This document shows positions 50,712 through 62,574 of a stretch of 64,000 bases of DNA, piece by piece; the stretch's first letter is position 1; every line of letters starts with the position of its first letter. Both the position numbers and the translations under genes were made by a program. Where the stretch lies: assembly GCA_017395925.1 (NCBI GenBank), contig JAFQNJ010000023.1, positions 1 through 64,000 on the forward strand, in the 5' to 3' direction. Under the pieces are notes generated by a model. That model did no database searches. It was not told where the DNA came from and worked only from the letters and a program-made list of their open reading frames with translations. The DNA comes from Ruminococcus sp. (GTDB lineage Bacteria > Bacillota > Clostridia > Oscillospirales > Acutalibacteraceae).

Positions 50712-53291
50712 TTATTCCTCTGTATCGTCTGCGGGAGTTTCCTCTTCTTCAACAATATCTTCGGCTAAATCTGCGGCTTCTTCCTCAGGGTTTATTGCTT
50801 CTGCTTCAAGTTTTTCTGCCTCTTCACTTTCGTCGTGAGGAACGCAGGCGGCGGCAACCAGCTTGTTGCCTTCCTTGATACGCATTACCGTAACACCCTT
50901 TGAAGGACGTGCACAGACACGGATAGTACTTGCCAGAATACGGATAATAATTCCGTCGGCAGATACCAGAATAACATCATCGGTTTCGGGATTTACAACC
51001 TTGATTGCAGCTACATCGCCGTATTTCTCGGTGTGGTAATTGATGATACCCTTACCGCCTCTTGACTGGAGTCTGTAATTATCAGCAAGCGAAAGTCTGC
51101 CGTATCCCTTTTCGGAAACGGTGAGAACGTGGCTGTTATCATCAACAATACACATTCCTACAACCTCGTCGCCTTCGCGGAGTCTGATAGCTCGTACACC
51201 TCTTGCCTGTCTGCCCATACATCTGACATCACGCTCGTCGAAACGGATAGCAAAACCCTTCTTGGTGGCGATGATAACTTTATCTTCGCCCGAAGTCATA
51301 TGTACCCATGCAAGGCTGTCGCCCTCACCCAGTTCAAGAGCAATGAGTCCGCCCTTGCGATTTGTATTGTATGCAGATAATTCAATTCTCTTGATGATAC
51401 CCTGTCGGGTTACCATAATTAAGTACTTGTCATCCTCCATAGAAGGCACGCGAATCATAGAGGTAATCTTCTCATCTGCATTTACCGGCAGTAAGTTTGC
51501 AATATTGATGCCCTTTGACTGACGGCTTCCCTCGGGAATCTCGTAGCACTTCATACGATATACTCTTCCCTTGTCAGAGAAGAAGAGGATATAGTCGTGG
51601 CTTCCTGACATAAAGAGTTCTGTAGCCACGTCTTCCTCACGTCTTGTCATACCGCTGACACCTCTGCCGCCACGATTCTGTAGCTTGTAAGTATCGGTGG
51701 TCTGACGCTTGATATATCCGAAGCGTGTGAAGGTCACCACACACTCCTCCTCGGGAATAAGATCTTCGATATCCACCTCACCGCTTATTGAACAGATTTC
51801 TGTTCTTCTCTCATCGGCATACTTATTGCGGATTTCAATTGCCTCATCCTTTATAATCTGCATTCTTCTCTCTTTACTTGCAAGGATAGCCTTGAAGTCT
51901 TCGATTTTGATTGCAAGCTCTTTGATTTCGTCTTCGATTTTTTCTCTTTCAAGACCTGTGAGCTGACGAAGTCTCATCTGCACAATAGCCTGAGCCTGAA
52001 TTTCAGAGAGTGAGAACTTCTCCATCAAATTGCTGACAGCCTCAGCGGTATCTTTGCTGGCGCGAATTGTAGCAATAACCTCGTCGATATTATCAAGAGC
52101 TATCTTGAGACCTTCAAGAATGTGCATTCTCTCCTGAGCTTTGCCAAGGTCAAACGCAGTACGTCTGGTGATAACTTCCTCCTGGAAGTCTATGTAGTGA
52201 GTGAGCATCTCTTTAAGGTTGAGAATCTTGGGCTCACCATTTACAATAGCCAGCATAATTACGCCGAAGGTGGCCTGAAGCTGGGTATAAGTGAAGAGCT
52301 GATTCAGCACAACCTGAGGGGAAGCATCGCGTTTTACGTCAATTTCAACGTGCATACCGTTTCTGTCTGAGTGATCTTCAATATTAGAGATACCCTCCAG
52401 TTTCTTGTCATTGACAAGGTCTGCAATATGCTCGATAAGTCTTGCTTTGTTTACCTGATAGGGAAGCTCGGAAACGATAATCTTAAATCTTCCGTTATGC
52501 TCCTCCACAATCTCGGTCTTGGCACGGACGGTAATTTTACCTCTACCTGTCATATAAGCGGCACGGATACCGCTTCTGCCCATAATTGTGGCACCGGTGG
52601 GAAAGTCAGGACCAGGGAGACACTCCATAAGTTCAGAAATCTCCACGTCGGGATTGTCAATGACAAGGCACATTGCGTCAATAACCTCACCAAGGTTGTG
52701 AGGAGGAATATTGGTAGCCATACCAACTGCGATACCACCCGAACCGTTTACAAGAAGGTTGGGGAATCGTGAGGGCAGAACTGTAGGCTCTTCCAGACGA
52801 TCGTCGAAGTTGGGCATAAAGTCAACTGTTTCTTTGTCGATGTCCCTGAGCATTTCCGTGGAAATCTTGCTCATCTTGGACTCGGTATATCGGTAAGCAG
52901 CAGGGGGGTCTCCGTCAACGGAACCGAAGTTACCGTGGCCGTCAACCAACATATATCTCATTGAAAAATCCTGTGCAAGCCTTACCATTGCATCGTAAAC
53001 AGAGGCATCACCGTGGGGGTGGTATGAACCCAGCACCGCACCTACTGTATCAGCACACTTTCTGTATGCTTTGTCGGGGGTGAGACCCTTCTCGTGCATT
53101 GTGTAGAGAATTCTTCTGTGAACGGGCTTCAGGCCGTCGCGTACATCAGGGAGTGCTCGGGATACGATAACCGACATCGAATAGTCGAGGAAGGACTGAC
53201 GCATCTCGCGATTTACGTCAACATCAATGATTTTCGTATTTTGAAATGCGCTTTCATCAACCATATAGGACTGGTCTTTCTTTATTGCCAT
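50712..53291 (-). CDS. gyrA: DNA gyrase subunit A
   Basis: The 859-residue subunit breaks and rejoins DNA in the A2B2 gyrase. Catalytic Tyr135 is in AAYRYTE. The quinolone region reads [10 protein letters not shown], so the position equal to E. coli Ser83 is Ala96. The C-terminal beta-pinwheel (about 510-815) has gyrase-box-like RGGRGVSGM. The final 40 residues are very acidic ([12 protein letters not shown]). It follows gyrB with a 23-base gap. Confidence 0.97.
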   Translation of the reverse strand: MAIKKDQSYMVDESAFQNTKIIDVDVNREMRQSFLDYSMSVIVSRALPDVRDGLKPVHRRILYTMHEKGLTPDKAYRKCADTVGAVLGSYHPHGDASVYDAMVRLAQDFSMRYMLVDGHGNFGSVDGDPPAAYRYTESKMSKISTEMLRDIDKETVDFMPNFDDRLEEPTVLPSRFPNLLVNGSGGIAVGMATNIPPHNLGEVIDAMCLVIDNPDVEISELMECLPGPDFPTGATIMGRSGIRAAYMTGRGKITVRAKTEIVEEHNGRFKIIVSELPYQVNKARLIEHIADLVNDKKLEGISNIEDHSDRNGMHVEIDVKRDASPQVVLNQLFTYTQLQATFGVIMLAIVNGEPKILNLKEMLTHYIDFQEEVITRRTAFDLGKAQERMHILEGLKIALDNIDEVIATIRASKDTAEAVSNLMEKFSLSEIQAQAIVQMRLRQLTGLEREKIEDEIKELAIKIEDFKAILASKERRMQIIKDEAIEIRNKYADERRTEICSISGEVDIEDLIPEEECVVTFTRFGYIKRQTTDTYKLQNRGGRGVSGMTRREEDVATELFMSGSHDYILFFSDKGRVYRMKCYEIPEGSRQSKGINIANLLPVNADEKITSMIRVPSMEDDKYLIMVTRQGIIKRIELSAYNTNRKGGLIALELGEGDSLAWVHMTSGEDKVIIATKKGFAIRFDERDVRCMGRQARGVRAIRLREGDEVVGMCIVDDNSHVLTVSEKGYGRLSLADNYRLQSRGGKGIINYHTEKYGDVAAIKVVNPETDDVILVSADGIIIRILASTIRVCARPSKGVTVMRIKEGNKLVAAACVPHDESEEAEKLEAEAINPEEEAADLAEDIVEEEETPADDTEE

Positions 53292-53314
53292 AATTATATC
53301 TCCTTTCCCCGAAA

Positions 53315-55300
<1,986 letters not shown>

Positions 55301-55339
55301 TTACTATTCATTTAATTACTGAGATTTATTTGCTTTATA

Positions 55340-56125
55340 TCAGAATTTTCTGTTTGCAGAGAAGTTTCCTCCTGTTTTAGCAGGCATTTTTTTCTCTTCT
55401 TTTTCTTCTCTTACATAGACCTTTGCATCCTCTTCTTCTATCTCTGCTCTCTGTGGCTCGTGATATATTCTCTTGAGAGGTGCATCGCTTTTGTATGAAT
55501 TAGAAACCGATGTCGGTTGTGAGTTTATATTGATTTTTTCACTGGCAGCAGACTGATTTATATCGTTTACACTGAAAGCTCTTGTCTTATCCATTCCTGA
55601 GGATGAGGATATATCCTCATATTCACCGCTGAAAACAACTTCATCTGCTTTTGGAATTACTCTTGTATTGGTCTCAGGCTTCGGATTACCGATGCTTGCA
55701 GTATTATGAAGTTCGGTGGGAATTCCAAGGTCGATGCTTGTGGTAGTCTCAACAGTATATCTTTGCTGAGGTGTAAATGTCATAAATAAAGGAGAAAGAA
55801 AATAAAAAGCAACAAAGGGTAAAAGTTCCCAAATAAGCCACTTAATTTCTTTTATACCTCCGAAAAACAGGAACATTAAAATTTTAAACTTACCTTCCGC
55901 TTCATTTGCGGCTATAACACTATCGCTGCATGTAAAGTACATCATCATAATGATGAGCGCAAATACTGCAGTTAAAACCAGCAGAGCCCATATAGTTTTA
56001 TCCTGTCTGATATTCGATTTTTTCTTGCAATGATTGCACTCATGTTCGCCCATATTGTGCTCAGTAAGTCTTGTGAAATACTTAATTTTTCTTCCGCAAT
56101 ACGGACACTGATATTTTCTGTTCAT
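55340..56125 (-). CDS. Zinc-ribbon membrane protein within the dnaA-gyr cluster
   Basis: The 261-residue protein starts with two Cys pairs, QCPYC (about residues 5-8) and ECNHC (about 29-32), forming a zinc ribbon. Two hydrophobic segments (about 45-65 and 85-110) follow, then a low-complexity tail (about 140-261) with Ser/Asn-rich and Lys/Glu-rich parts. The ATG at 56125 follows GGAGGATAAT. It lies between remB and gyrB, where most Firmicutes have nothing. No family recognised. Confidence 0.75.
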   Translation of the reverse strand: MNRKYQCPYCGRKIKYFTRLTEHNMGEHECNHCKKKSNIRQDKTIWALLVLTAVFALIIMMMYFTCSDSVIAANEAEGKFKILMFLFFGGIKEIKWLIWELLPFVAFYFLSPLFMTFTPQQRYTVETTTSIDLGIPTELHNTASIGNPKPETNTRVIPKADEVVFSGEYEDISSSSGMDKTRAFSVNDINQSAASEKININSQPTSVSNSYKSDAPLKRIYHEPQRAEIEEEDAKVYVREEKEEKKMPAKTGGNFSANRKF

Positions 56126-56142
56126 ATTATCCTCCATAAACC

Positions 56143-56412
56143 TTAAGTGATAATATTTTTTTGATTTATTCTTCTTAAAAGTGTCTGACTGGAAAGAGGA
56201 GAAATAAAAACAGTCTCTTTCTCATCATTCTTTTCTTTATAAATAACAAAGGATTTCGGTAATTCGTATGAAACGGTCACAACCCTGCCTTCTTTTTCTG
56301 CAAGGTTTAAATACTGCCTTGTCCATTTAGATACAGTAGAAGTATCAAGGTCATATATTCCTACAATATTTTCAGTTTTAACCGTTGTTTCCTGTCCGAG
56401 ATGCAGAAACAT
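56143..56412 (-). CDS. remB: RemB-like DUF370 protein
   Basis: The 89-residue protein starts MFLHLGQETTVKTENIVGIYDLDT and has ELPKSFVIY and FISPLSSQTLLRR, the pattern of RemB/YaaB. B. subtilis RemB lies at the same place between recF and gyrB, and its relative RemA controls matrix genes. It directly abuts recF and is co-transcribed with it. Confidence 0.9.
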   Translation of the reverse strand: MFLHLGQETTVKTENIVGIYDLDTSTVSKWTRQYLNLAEKEGRVVTVSYELPKSFVIYKEKNDEKETVFISPLSSQTLLRRINQKNIIT

Positions 56413-57507
56413 TTACCTGACCTCTCCATTTTCTATTAAAAATATCTTATTTTCATCGTTTTTAACTACAGGAGCATCACAACCTGTTATGAAGGTCTGT
56501 GAGTCTCTGGTATTTGAAAGCAAAAACTCTTGACGATTTCTGTCAATTTCCGACAATACGTCATCAAGAAGCACCACTGGAGGCTCTCCGAAATAATCTC
56601 TGAGGAGTTCACTCTCTGCAAGTTTAAGAGATAGAACTACACTTCTCTGCTGTCCCTGAGAGCCGTATGTTCTGGCTTTCAGACCGTTTATATAAAATTC
56701 AATATCATCGCGATGAGGACCCGCGGATGTACATCCTGTATAAATATCCTCTCTGCGGTTTTTTTCAAATTCTCTGTAAAGCTTATCTGTGATAACCGAA
56801 AGGTTATCATCAATGTTAATTCCACCGCTTCCCAGATATTCCATTGTAAGCTCTTCTTTTCCAGAAGATATACCCTGATGAAAAGTAAAAGCCGACTTTT
56901 GAAGTTTTCTGATATAATTTATTCTCTTTTCGGTTATTTTTGCGCCAGCAGCAATTATGGCATCATCCCAGACACAGAGAGTCTCTTTAAGTTCGGGATG
57001 ACGGGAAATATCTTTGAGCAAAGTGTTTCTCTGAAAAACAGTTCTCTGATATTTTGAGAGAAGCACCGCATACTTTATATCCTGCTGACAAATAGCTCCG
57101 TCAATAAATTTTCTTCTGAGTGACGGTCCGCCTTTTACAAGAGAAAGATGCTCGGGAGAAAAAACAACAGCAGAAAAACATTGTGACAGATAGGCTGATG
57201 AAGGCTTTTTGACTCCGTTGAGTTCTACTTCCTTCTTGCTTTTCAGAAAACGGATGGAAGCCTCCTGCTCTCTCTTCTGACTAAAAAAATTCATCTTCAG
57301 AGAGGAGTTGTTTTCTCCTATTCTGATAAGCTCATTTTCCTTTGAACCTCTGAAGGAATGACCTCCCGAAAAAAGCCATACAGCCTCCAGAAGATTAGTC
57401 TTACCCTGAGCATTATCTCCCAAAATAATGTTAACTCCCTCAGAGGGAAATATTTTGTTGTCACAGAGATTCCGAAACTGAGAAAACTCCAGGGCGCTTA
57501 CTATCAA
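56413..57507 (-). CDS. recF: DNA repair/replication protein RecF
   Basis: The 364-residue SMC-like ATPase helps RecOR load RecA at gaps. Walker A is GDNAQGKTNLLEA (about 31-43), the signature region is TYGSQGQQRSVVLSLKLAE, and Walker B is PVVLLDDVLSEID. It overlaps yaaA by four bases (ATGA type). Confidence 0.96.
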   Translation of the reverse strand: MIVSALEFSQFRNLCDNKIFPSEGVNIILGDNAQGKTNLLEAVWLFSGGHSFRGSKENELIRIGENNSSLKMNFFSQKREQEASIRFLKSKKEVELNGVKKPSSAYLSQCFSAVVFSPEHLSLVKGGPSLRRKFIDGAICQQDIKYAVLLSKYQRTVFQRNTLLKDISRHPELKETLCVWDDAIIAAGAKITEKRINYIRKLQKSAFTFHQGISSGKEELTMEYLGSGGINIDDNLSVITDKLYREFEKNRREDIYTGCTSAGPHRDDIEFYINGLKARTYGSQGQQRSVVLSLKLAESELLRDYFGEPPVVLLDDVLSEIDRNRQEFLLSNTRDSQTFITGCDAPVVKNDENKIFLIENGEVR

Positions 57508-57725
57508 ACCTGAGACACCTCAACTGTAAAATCATTATATACGGCAACGTCGCCGTGTCGCATTTTCTTTCCTCTCATGGTGCATACCTCACCGTTGACA
57601 AGCACGTCACCCTGCTGGATAACAACTTTTGCTTCGCCGCCGGTAGCTACCATTCCCGAAAATTTCATCAGACTGTCAAGTCTTATAAATTCTTCTTTAA
57701 TTTCAATTACTTCAGACTTCATCAT
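57504..57725 (-). CDS. yaaA: S4-domain RNA-binding protein YaaA/RlbA-type
   Basis: The 73-residue protein is a single S4 RNA-binding domain (IRLDSLMKFSGMVATGGEAKVVIQQGDVLVNGEVCTMRGKKM). It is conserved between dnaN and recF in Firmicutes; a ribosome-related role is inferred. It overlaps dnaN by 14 bases. Confidence 0.92.
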   Translation of the reverse strand: MMKSEVIEIKEEFIRLDSLMKFSGMVATGGEAKVVIQQGDVLVNGEVCTMRGKKMRHGDVAVYNDFTVEVSQV

Positions 57726-58818
57726 TTAACCTCATAGGAACTACAAGGAAGATGAACTCGTCACCCTCCAAGGGTTTAATAATCATAGGAGCAAGGCTTC
57801 CATTGAGAATAATGGTAACCTCATCACATTCTGTATTCTTAAGAGCGTCAAGGAGATATTTGTTATTAAATCCGATTTTAACCTCGTCACCGATGGTAGA
57901 AACAGGGATATAATCACTTGCTCTTCCCATTGCAGTTTTACAGGAAAGTTTGATGCTGTCTTTCAAAACTTTTACTCTCACGGGACTCTGAACTCTTTCA
58001 CTGGTAAGAAGTGACATTCTGTCAACAGCATTAATCATCTCTCTTGTATTTACCCTGAGTTTTGTAGTTTCTGTCTTGGGCACAGTTGTGCGGTAGTCAA
58101 GAAAACTACCCTCAATGAGTCTGGAATTCACGCAATAGTTTTCAACTTTAAAAATCACGTGTCTCTGACCAACAGAGATAAGAACTTCCTGTTCTTCATC
58201 GCCGATAAGTTTGAGAATTTCGCTCTGCATCTTACCGGGAACAATAAACTTTGTATTTGCCTCAGAGTTTATTTTTTCACTTCTGATTGCCATACGGTAG
58301 CCATCAACAGAGATAATCTTCATCTCACCTTCAGAAATATCAAAGAGAGAACCTGTATAGACAGGCTTGGCAAGATTATCGGAAACCGCATAGATGGTCT
58401 GCTTGATCATATTCTTGAGAACGCCTGCGTTGATTTTAATCTCGTCACTTGCTTCAAATGTAGGAATGTCGGGATATTCAACAGAAGAAATACCAACAAT
58501 CTGGTAATCAACATTACCGCTTTTGATATAGATAATCATTCTTTCATCTGTCTCGAAGGAAACTATTTCCTCAGGAAGTTTTCTTACTATATCTGCAAAA
58601 AGTTTAGCTCCCACTACGATTTCGCCCGGAACTTCTACAGATGCTTCAACTGTAGTGGTAATACCCAGCTCCAGGTCGTAGCCTGAGAGAGTGAGTGTAT
58701 TGTCGTATGCTTTTATAAGAATACCTTCAAGAGCAGGAAGTGTTGCCTTGGAAGAAACAGCTCTTGATACATTTTGAACAGCCTGAACAATGTCAGACTT
58801 CATAACATTAAATTTCAT
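57712..58818 (-). CDS. dnaN: DNA polymerase III beta subunit (sliding clamp)
   Basis: The 368-residue clamp ties the polymerase to DNA. It begins MKFNVMKSDIVQAVQNVSRAVSSKATLPALEGILI and ends with the typical FLVVPMRL near the C-terminus. The ATG at 58818 follows AAAGGATACATAAAA; an upstream start would add 15 atypical residues. Confidence 0.96.
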   Translation of the reverse strand: MKFNVMKSDIVQAVQNVSRAVSSKATLPALEGILIKAYDNTLTLSGYDLELGITTTVEASVEVPGEIVVGAKLFADIVRKLPEEIVSFETDERMIIYIKSGNVDYQIVGISSVEYPDIPTFEASDEIKINAGVLKNMIKQTIYAVSDNLAKPVYTGSLFDISEGEMKIISVDGYRMAIRSEKINSEANTKFIVPGKMQSEILKLIGDEEQEVLISVGQRHVIFKVENYCVNSRLIEGSFLDYRTTVPKTETTKLRVNTREMINAVDRMSLLTSERVQSPVRVKVLKDSIKLSCKTAMGRASDYIPVSTIGDEVKIGFNNKYLLDALKNTECDEVTIILNGSLAPMIIKPLEGDEFIFLVVPMRLNDEV

Positions 58819-59100
58819 TTTTATGTATCCTTTCTTAAAATGAGTAAAAATATCAAATGACAATCAAATATTATAAATAATATAGTAGTACATAGTAGGG
58901 GGTGATAAATTGTTGAAAAGACAAAAATACCAAGAAAACAAGCGGAATTTTTTTCCTTGCGTGAATGAGGAAAAAATTAAGTTTTTCAACAAGCAATATT
59001 TTTAGTATTTTACAAAGTGAAAATTGTTTAAAATATGTTTATTAATGTTTATGAAAATGTTGAAAACTTTTCTTTTTATTTTTCAAATAAAGAAATATTT
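58819..59100. other. AT-rich dnaA-dnaN spacer with TTTTCAACA repeats
   Basis: The gap holds three copies of the 9-mer TTTTCAACA or its complement (58911-58919, 58983-58991, 59058-59066), one base away from the DnaA box TTTTCCACA. Bipartite Firmicutes origins often use this spacer. Confidence 0.4.
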
Positions 59101-60417
59101 TTATCTGTCACGGATATTTTTGATAATATCCTCAACGGTTTCTTTTAGTTTTGTATTTGTCTGCATTTTCTTTTCCATCTGCTGGATTGTATAGACGATT
59201 GTGGAGTAGTGGCGGTTGCCGAATGCTTCACCGATAGCTACCATAGAGAGGTCTGTAAGTTCTCTGGAAATATAGATAGCAATATGTCTGGGGTGATTGA
59301 TATTGGCACGTCTGCTCTTTTGTGAGCGGATGTCCTCAGGGTCAACACCAAAGGTACGGGCAACTTCTTCAATGATTTTCTCAACTGTATGCTCGGGAGG
59401 AGCCTCATTATTGAGAATATCGGAGATAACCTCGGCAATCACTATCTGATTGATTTTTTCATTATTAAGGAGATATCTTGCGTTGAGTTTTTTGACTACT
59501 CCTTCAAGCTGACGAACGTTTGATTTGATTTTATTTGCTATGTATTCTGCCTGCTCATTGGTAAGAGGAAGCTCCAGAATATTAGCTTTTTTCTTGATGA
59601 TTGCAATTCTTGTTTCGATATCCGGAGGCTGAAGGTCAGCAAGAAGACCCCATTCGAATCTTGAACGCAGACGGTCATCAAGAATCTTGATTTCCTTGGG
59701 AGGACGGTCCGAGGTAAGGACAATCTGTTTTCTTGCTTCATAGAGAGTATTGAAGGTGTGGAAGAATTCTTCCTGAGTTCTGTCTCTGCCTGCAATGAAC
59801 TGAACATCATCCACCAGAAGAACATCTGCCTGTCTGTATTTCTGACGGAATTCTGCAGTAGTATTATTACCGATAGACTCGATAAGCTCGTTCATAAAGT
59901 CGTCGCCCTTGACATACTGGATTTTTTTATCAGGGTCATTTTTCTTAATCTCATTGCCTATTGCATAGAGAAGATGAGTTTTACCCAGACCGGAGCTTCC
60001 GTACATCATCAGAGGGTTGTAAGCATTGGCAGGATTTGCGGCAACTGCCATAGCGGCTGCGTGTGCAAAGGTATTTGACGAACCAACAATAAAATTCTGG
60101 AAAGTGTATTCGTAAATTGATGTAGGAGTGTTATTATTTTTTTCCTCTTCTTTATCTTCATCCTCTTCGGGCAGAATCAGACAAATTTCAAAGGTTGTAC
60201 CGAAAACTGTGGAGAAAGCTTCATTTAAAAGAGGCATATAACAGCGCTGAAGAGTTTCTCTGTGAAATTCACTGGGAACAAGAAGCCTGGTCTGACCTTT
60301 CTCAAAATCAAGAGATACAGGCTCAATGCGGCTTATCCAGGTATCAAAAGCAACGTCTGTAATTTTATCTTTCAGATAGTTGCATATAATATTCCATGCT
60401 TCACTAAAGGAATTCAT
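59101..60417 (-). CDS. dnaA: Chromosomal replication initiator DnaA
   Basis: The 438-residue initiator opens the origin. Domain I (about 1-82), an acidic linker (EEDEDKEEEKNNN), AAA+ domain III with Walker A GSSGLGKTH (140-148) and Walker B VLLVDDVQFI, and DNA-binding domain IV (about 345-438) are all present. The base-contact motif normally reads RDHTT; here it reads RHYST (residues 402-406). The ribosome site is AGGAGG. Confidence 0.97.
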   Translation of the reverse strand: MNSFSEAWNIICNYLKDKITDVAFDTWISRIEPVSLDFEKGQTRLLVPSEFHRETLQRCYMPLLNEAFSTVFGTTFEICLILPEEDEDKEEEKNNNTPTSIYEYTFQNFIVGSSNTFAHAAAMAVAANPANAYNPLMMYGSSGLGKTHLLYAIGNEIKKNDPDKKIQYVKGDDFMNELIESIGNNTTAEFRQKYRQADVLLVDDVQFIAGRDRTQEEFFHTFNTLYEARKQIVLTSDRPPKEIKILDDRLRSRFEWGLLADLQPPDIETRIAIIKKKANILELPLTNEQAEYIANKIKSNVRQLEGVVKKLNARYLLNNEKINQIVIAEVISDILNNEAPPEHTVEKIIEEVARTFGVDPEDIRSQKSRRANINHPRHIAIYISRELTDLSMVAIGEAFGNRHYSTIVYTIQQMEKKMQTNTKLKETVEDIIKNIRDR

Positions 60418-60785
60418 TTTAATCCTCCTGTTAAGATTTTTTACTTACATGGTCTGTTCTTTACAAAATTCAGGATAATATCTTTCCTATGAACAGACAA
60501 AACTACTTACTGTAACATTTTATCAAAATTTTAATTAAAAATCAATGCTTTGACTATATTTTTTTTACATTATTAAAGTATATATAACATTTTAATAATA
60601 CCCCCTGTGGGAAGAATTTGATGTTTCTGTAATTTGTGTGGGTTAAATGGCATAAATACAAGATATTGTGTATAAAATTTTAATTTTTTTTAATCATAAT
60701 AATATTAAAAATTTTTGTTGACTACAGCGTAAATTTGAGTTATAATGCTAACTTGTAAGGTTATGTATCCGAAAGGAGGATTAAT
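60418..60785. other. Origin region oriC (dnaA-rpmH gap)
   Basis: By gene order this is the replication origin: the gene strand switches here and the region is very AT-rich, with long T and TA runs near 60545-60600. It holds one perfect canonical DnaA box, TGTGTATAA at 60667-60675, and near-matches TGTGGGAAG and TGTGGGTTA. An 8-bp inverted repeat GTCTGTTC/GAACAGAC (60452-60459 and 60491-60498) lies in the dnaA upstream region. Confidence 0.75.
60718..60746 (+). promoter_or_regulatory. rpmH promoter
   Basis: TTGACT (60718-60723), 17 bases, TATAAT (60741-60746). Confidence 0.75.
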
Positions 60786-60920
60786 ATGCTCAGAACATAT
60801 CAACCCAAGAAGCTCCACAGAAAGAAGGAGCACGGCTTCAGAAAAAGAATGTCCGACAAAAACGGACGCAAGGTTCTTGCCCGCAGAAGAGCAAAAGGCA
60901 GAAAGAGACTCTCTTATTAA
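60786..60920 (+). CDS. rpmH: Ribosomal protein L34
   Basis: The 44-residue, Arg/Lys-rich large-subunit protein begins [20 protein letters not shown] and ends GRKRLSY, a complete L34. AAAGGAGGATTAAT precedes the ATG. It is the first gene of the rpmH-rnpA-yidD-yidC cluster. Confidence 0.97.
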   Translation: MLRTYQPKKLHRKKEHGFRKRMSDKNGRKVLARRRAKGRKRLSY

Positions 60921-60925
60921 AAGTG

Positions 60926-60956
60926 AGGACCACTCTCAAAGGTGGTCTTTCTTTTT
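60926..60956 (+). terminator. Terminator or attenuator after rpmH
   Basis: Stem GACCAC (60928-60933) with GTGGTC (60942-60947) and TTTCTTTTT; partial read-through would set the lower level of rnpA. Confidence 0.65.
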
Positions 60957-60998
60957 ATGAGAAAAAATTTTGTCAGGCTGATAGATTCAGGTGGTTAG

Positions 60999-61337
60999 AT
61001 GAGTGAATTTGTCACTTTGAAAGAGAATCGGGAATTCAGACGTGCCTACACACGAGGCAGGTCCTTTGTTTCATCCGACCTTGTTACATACGTTATCAAA
61101 AATAATACAAATAACCTTAGAATAGGCATAACTACCGGAAAAAAAATCGGCAAGGCATATGAGCGTAATCGCTCACGACGAATCATCCGAGCAGCTCTCA
61201 GGGAAGTTTATCCCAATATCCGCGGAGGTTTTGACCTTGTGTTTGTTGCAAGGGGAAAAACTCCTCACCGCAAGAGCAATGACATTCTCAAAAGTATGAG
61301 AAAGCATCTTAAAGAAGCAGGTCTTCTGGAGAAGTAA
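60999..61337 (+). CDS. rnpA: Ribonuclease P protein component
   Basis: The 112-residue protein binds RNase P RNA for tRNA 5' maturation. The signature reads [15 protein letters not shown], a slight variant of RNRxKRxxR, with the early [15 protein letters not shown]. It follows rpmH as in nearly all bacteria. Confidence 0.94.
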   Translation: MSEFVTLKENREFRRAYTRGRSFVSSDLVTYVIKNNTNNLRIGITTGKKIGKAYERNRSRRIIRAALREVYPNIRGGFDLVFVARGKTPHRKSNDILKSMRKHLKEAGLLEK

Positions 61338-61338
61338 A

Positions 61339-61578
61339 ATGAAAAAAATTCTGCTTTCTGTGATTCGTTTTTATCAGAAATTTATATCTCCGCTTTTTCC
61401 CCCTGCCTGTAAGTATCATCCCACTTGTTCTCAATACGGATACGAGGCAGTGGAGCGCTTTGGAATTTTCAAAGGTTCAGCGCTTGCATTGTGGAGATTT
61501 CTCAGGTGTAATCCTTTCTCAAAGGGTGGATACGACCCTGTGCCTGAGAAAAAAGAAAAGAAAAAGAAGAAAGGTTAA
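61339..61578 (+). CDS. yidD: Membrane protein insertion efficiency factor YidD
   Basis: The 79-residue protein assists YidC. It has [20 protein letters not shown] and [13 protein letters not shown], then [17 protein letters not shown]. It starts one base after the rnpA stop. The Lys-rich tail ([10 protein letters not shown]) is longer than usual. Confidence 0.94.
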   Translation: MKKILLSVIRFYQKFISPLFPPACKYHPTCSQYGYEAVERFGIFKGSALALWRFLRCNPFSKGGYDPVPEKKEKKKKKG

Positions 61579-61582
61579 GCTT

Positions 61583-62497
61583 ATGGAAATTATCGGCAGT
61601 CTGTTTGGTTATGTGCTGTGGTTTGCATACGAGTTGGTTCACAGCTATCCTTTTGCTATTATCATTTTCACAATTCTTGCGAAGCTGGTACTCTTTCCTC
61701 CTTCTGTTAAACAGCAGAAGTCGATGGCGGGTAACGCAAGACTTCAGAGAAAAATGACCGAACTGCGCGAAAAATACGCAAACAACAGAGAAAAGCTTAA
61801 CGAAGAAACACAAAAACTCTACGAAAAAGAGGGCACAAGCCCCTATGGCGGCTGTCTTACTTCTATTATCCCCATGATTATCATGCTGGGTGTTTTCTAT
61901 GCAGTTGCCTATCCTCTGACAAATACACTGCATATTGATAAGAATATGGTTGAAAGTGCCAAGGATGTACTTGTTTCCATTCCCGGCATCAACATCAGTG
62001 CTACTGCTATGTATGGCGGACAGATTGACATTCTCAGATACTTTGGTTCCTTTGAGTGTATCAGAGCATGTTTTGAAGGCAGCAGTCACAGCATTGCTGA
62101 AATCAGCGAATTCTGTAGTTCCTTTAACCTTACAGGATTCAACCTCCTTGAAATACCCAAGGAGCACGGTTTCTCCATCTATCTGCTTATTCCCGTACTC
62201 TGCTTTGCAACATCCGTAGGTTCACAGTACCTTATGACAAAGCTCAACGGTACCGCTGCAAATCAGCAGGGATGCATGAAGGTTATGCTCTTCGGTCTTC
62301 CCCTTATTTCCGCATACTTTGCTTTCACAGTTCCCTCTGCTGTTGGTTTCTACTGGATTTGTTCCACAGTACTGGGATTCGGCCAGTCACTTATTATGCA
62401 CTACTTCTTCGGACCTGATATGATGGTGGCACGTTCAGAGGCAGCCCGAGTCGCAAGACTTGAGAGCGAAGAATCAAGAGTTGCACGTTTCAAGTAA
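61583..62497 (+). CDS. yidC: Membrane protein insertase YidC
   Basis: The 304-residue insertase has the YidC/OxaI core: a first segment with GYVLWFAYELVHSYPFAIIIFTIL, a cytoplasmic helical hairpin (KMTELREKYANNREKLNEE) and four more membrane segments. It has no lipoprotein Cys, unlike B. subtilis SpoIIIJ. An extra external loop with two segments of low hydrophobicity (about 120-195) is inserted. The ATG at 61583 follows AAAGGTTAAGCTT, four bases after yidD. Confidence 0.92.
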   Translation: MEIIGSLFGYVLWFAYELVHSYPFAIIIFTILAKLVLFPPSVKQQKSMAGNARLQRKMTELREKYANNREKLNEETQKLYEKEGTSPYGGCLTSIIPMIIMLGVFYAVAYPLTNTLHIDKNMVESAKDVLVSIPGINISATAMYGGQIDILRYFGSFECIRACFEGSSHSIAEISEFCSSFNLTGFNLLEIPKEHGFSIYLLIPVLCFATSVGSQYLMTKLNGTAANQQGCMKVMLFGLPLISAYFAFTVPSAVGFYWICSTVLGFGQSLIMHYFFGPDMMVARSEAARVARLESEESRVARFK

Positions 62498-62574
62498 TAA
62501 AACAGAAAATAAACATTGACAGATTAGGTCTGTTAACTTGAATTAATAAAATTATCTTCAAGAAGGTGAATTGT

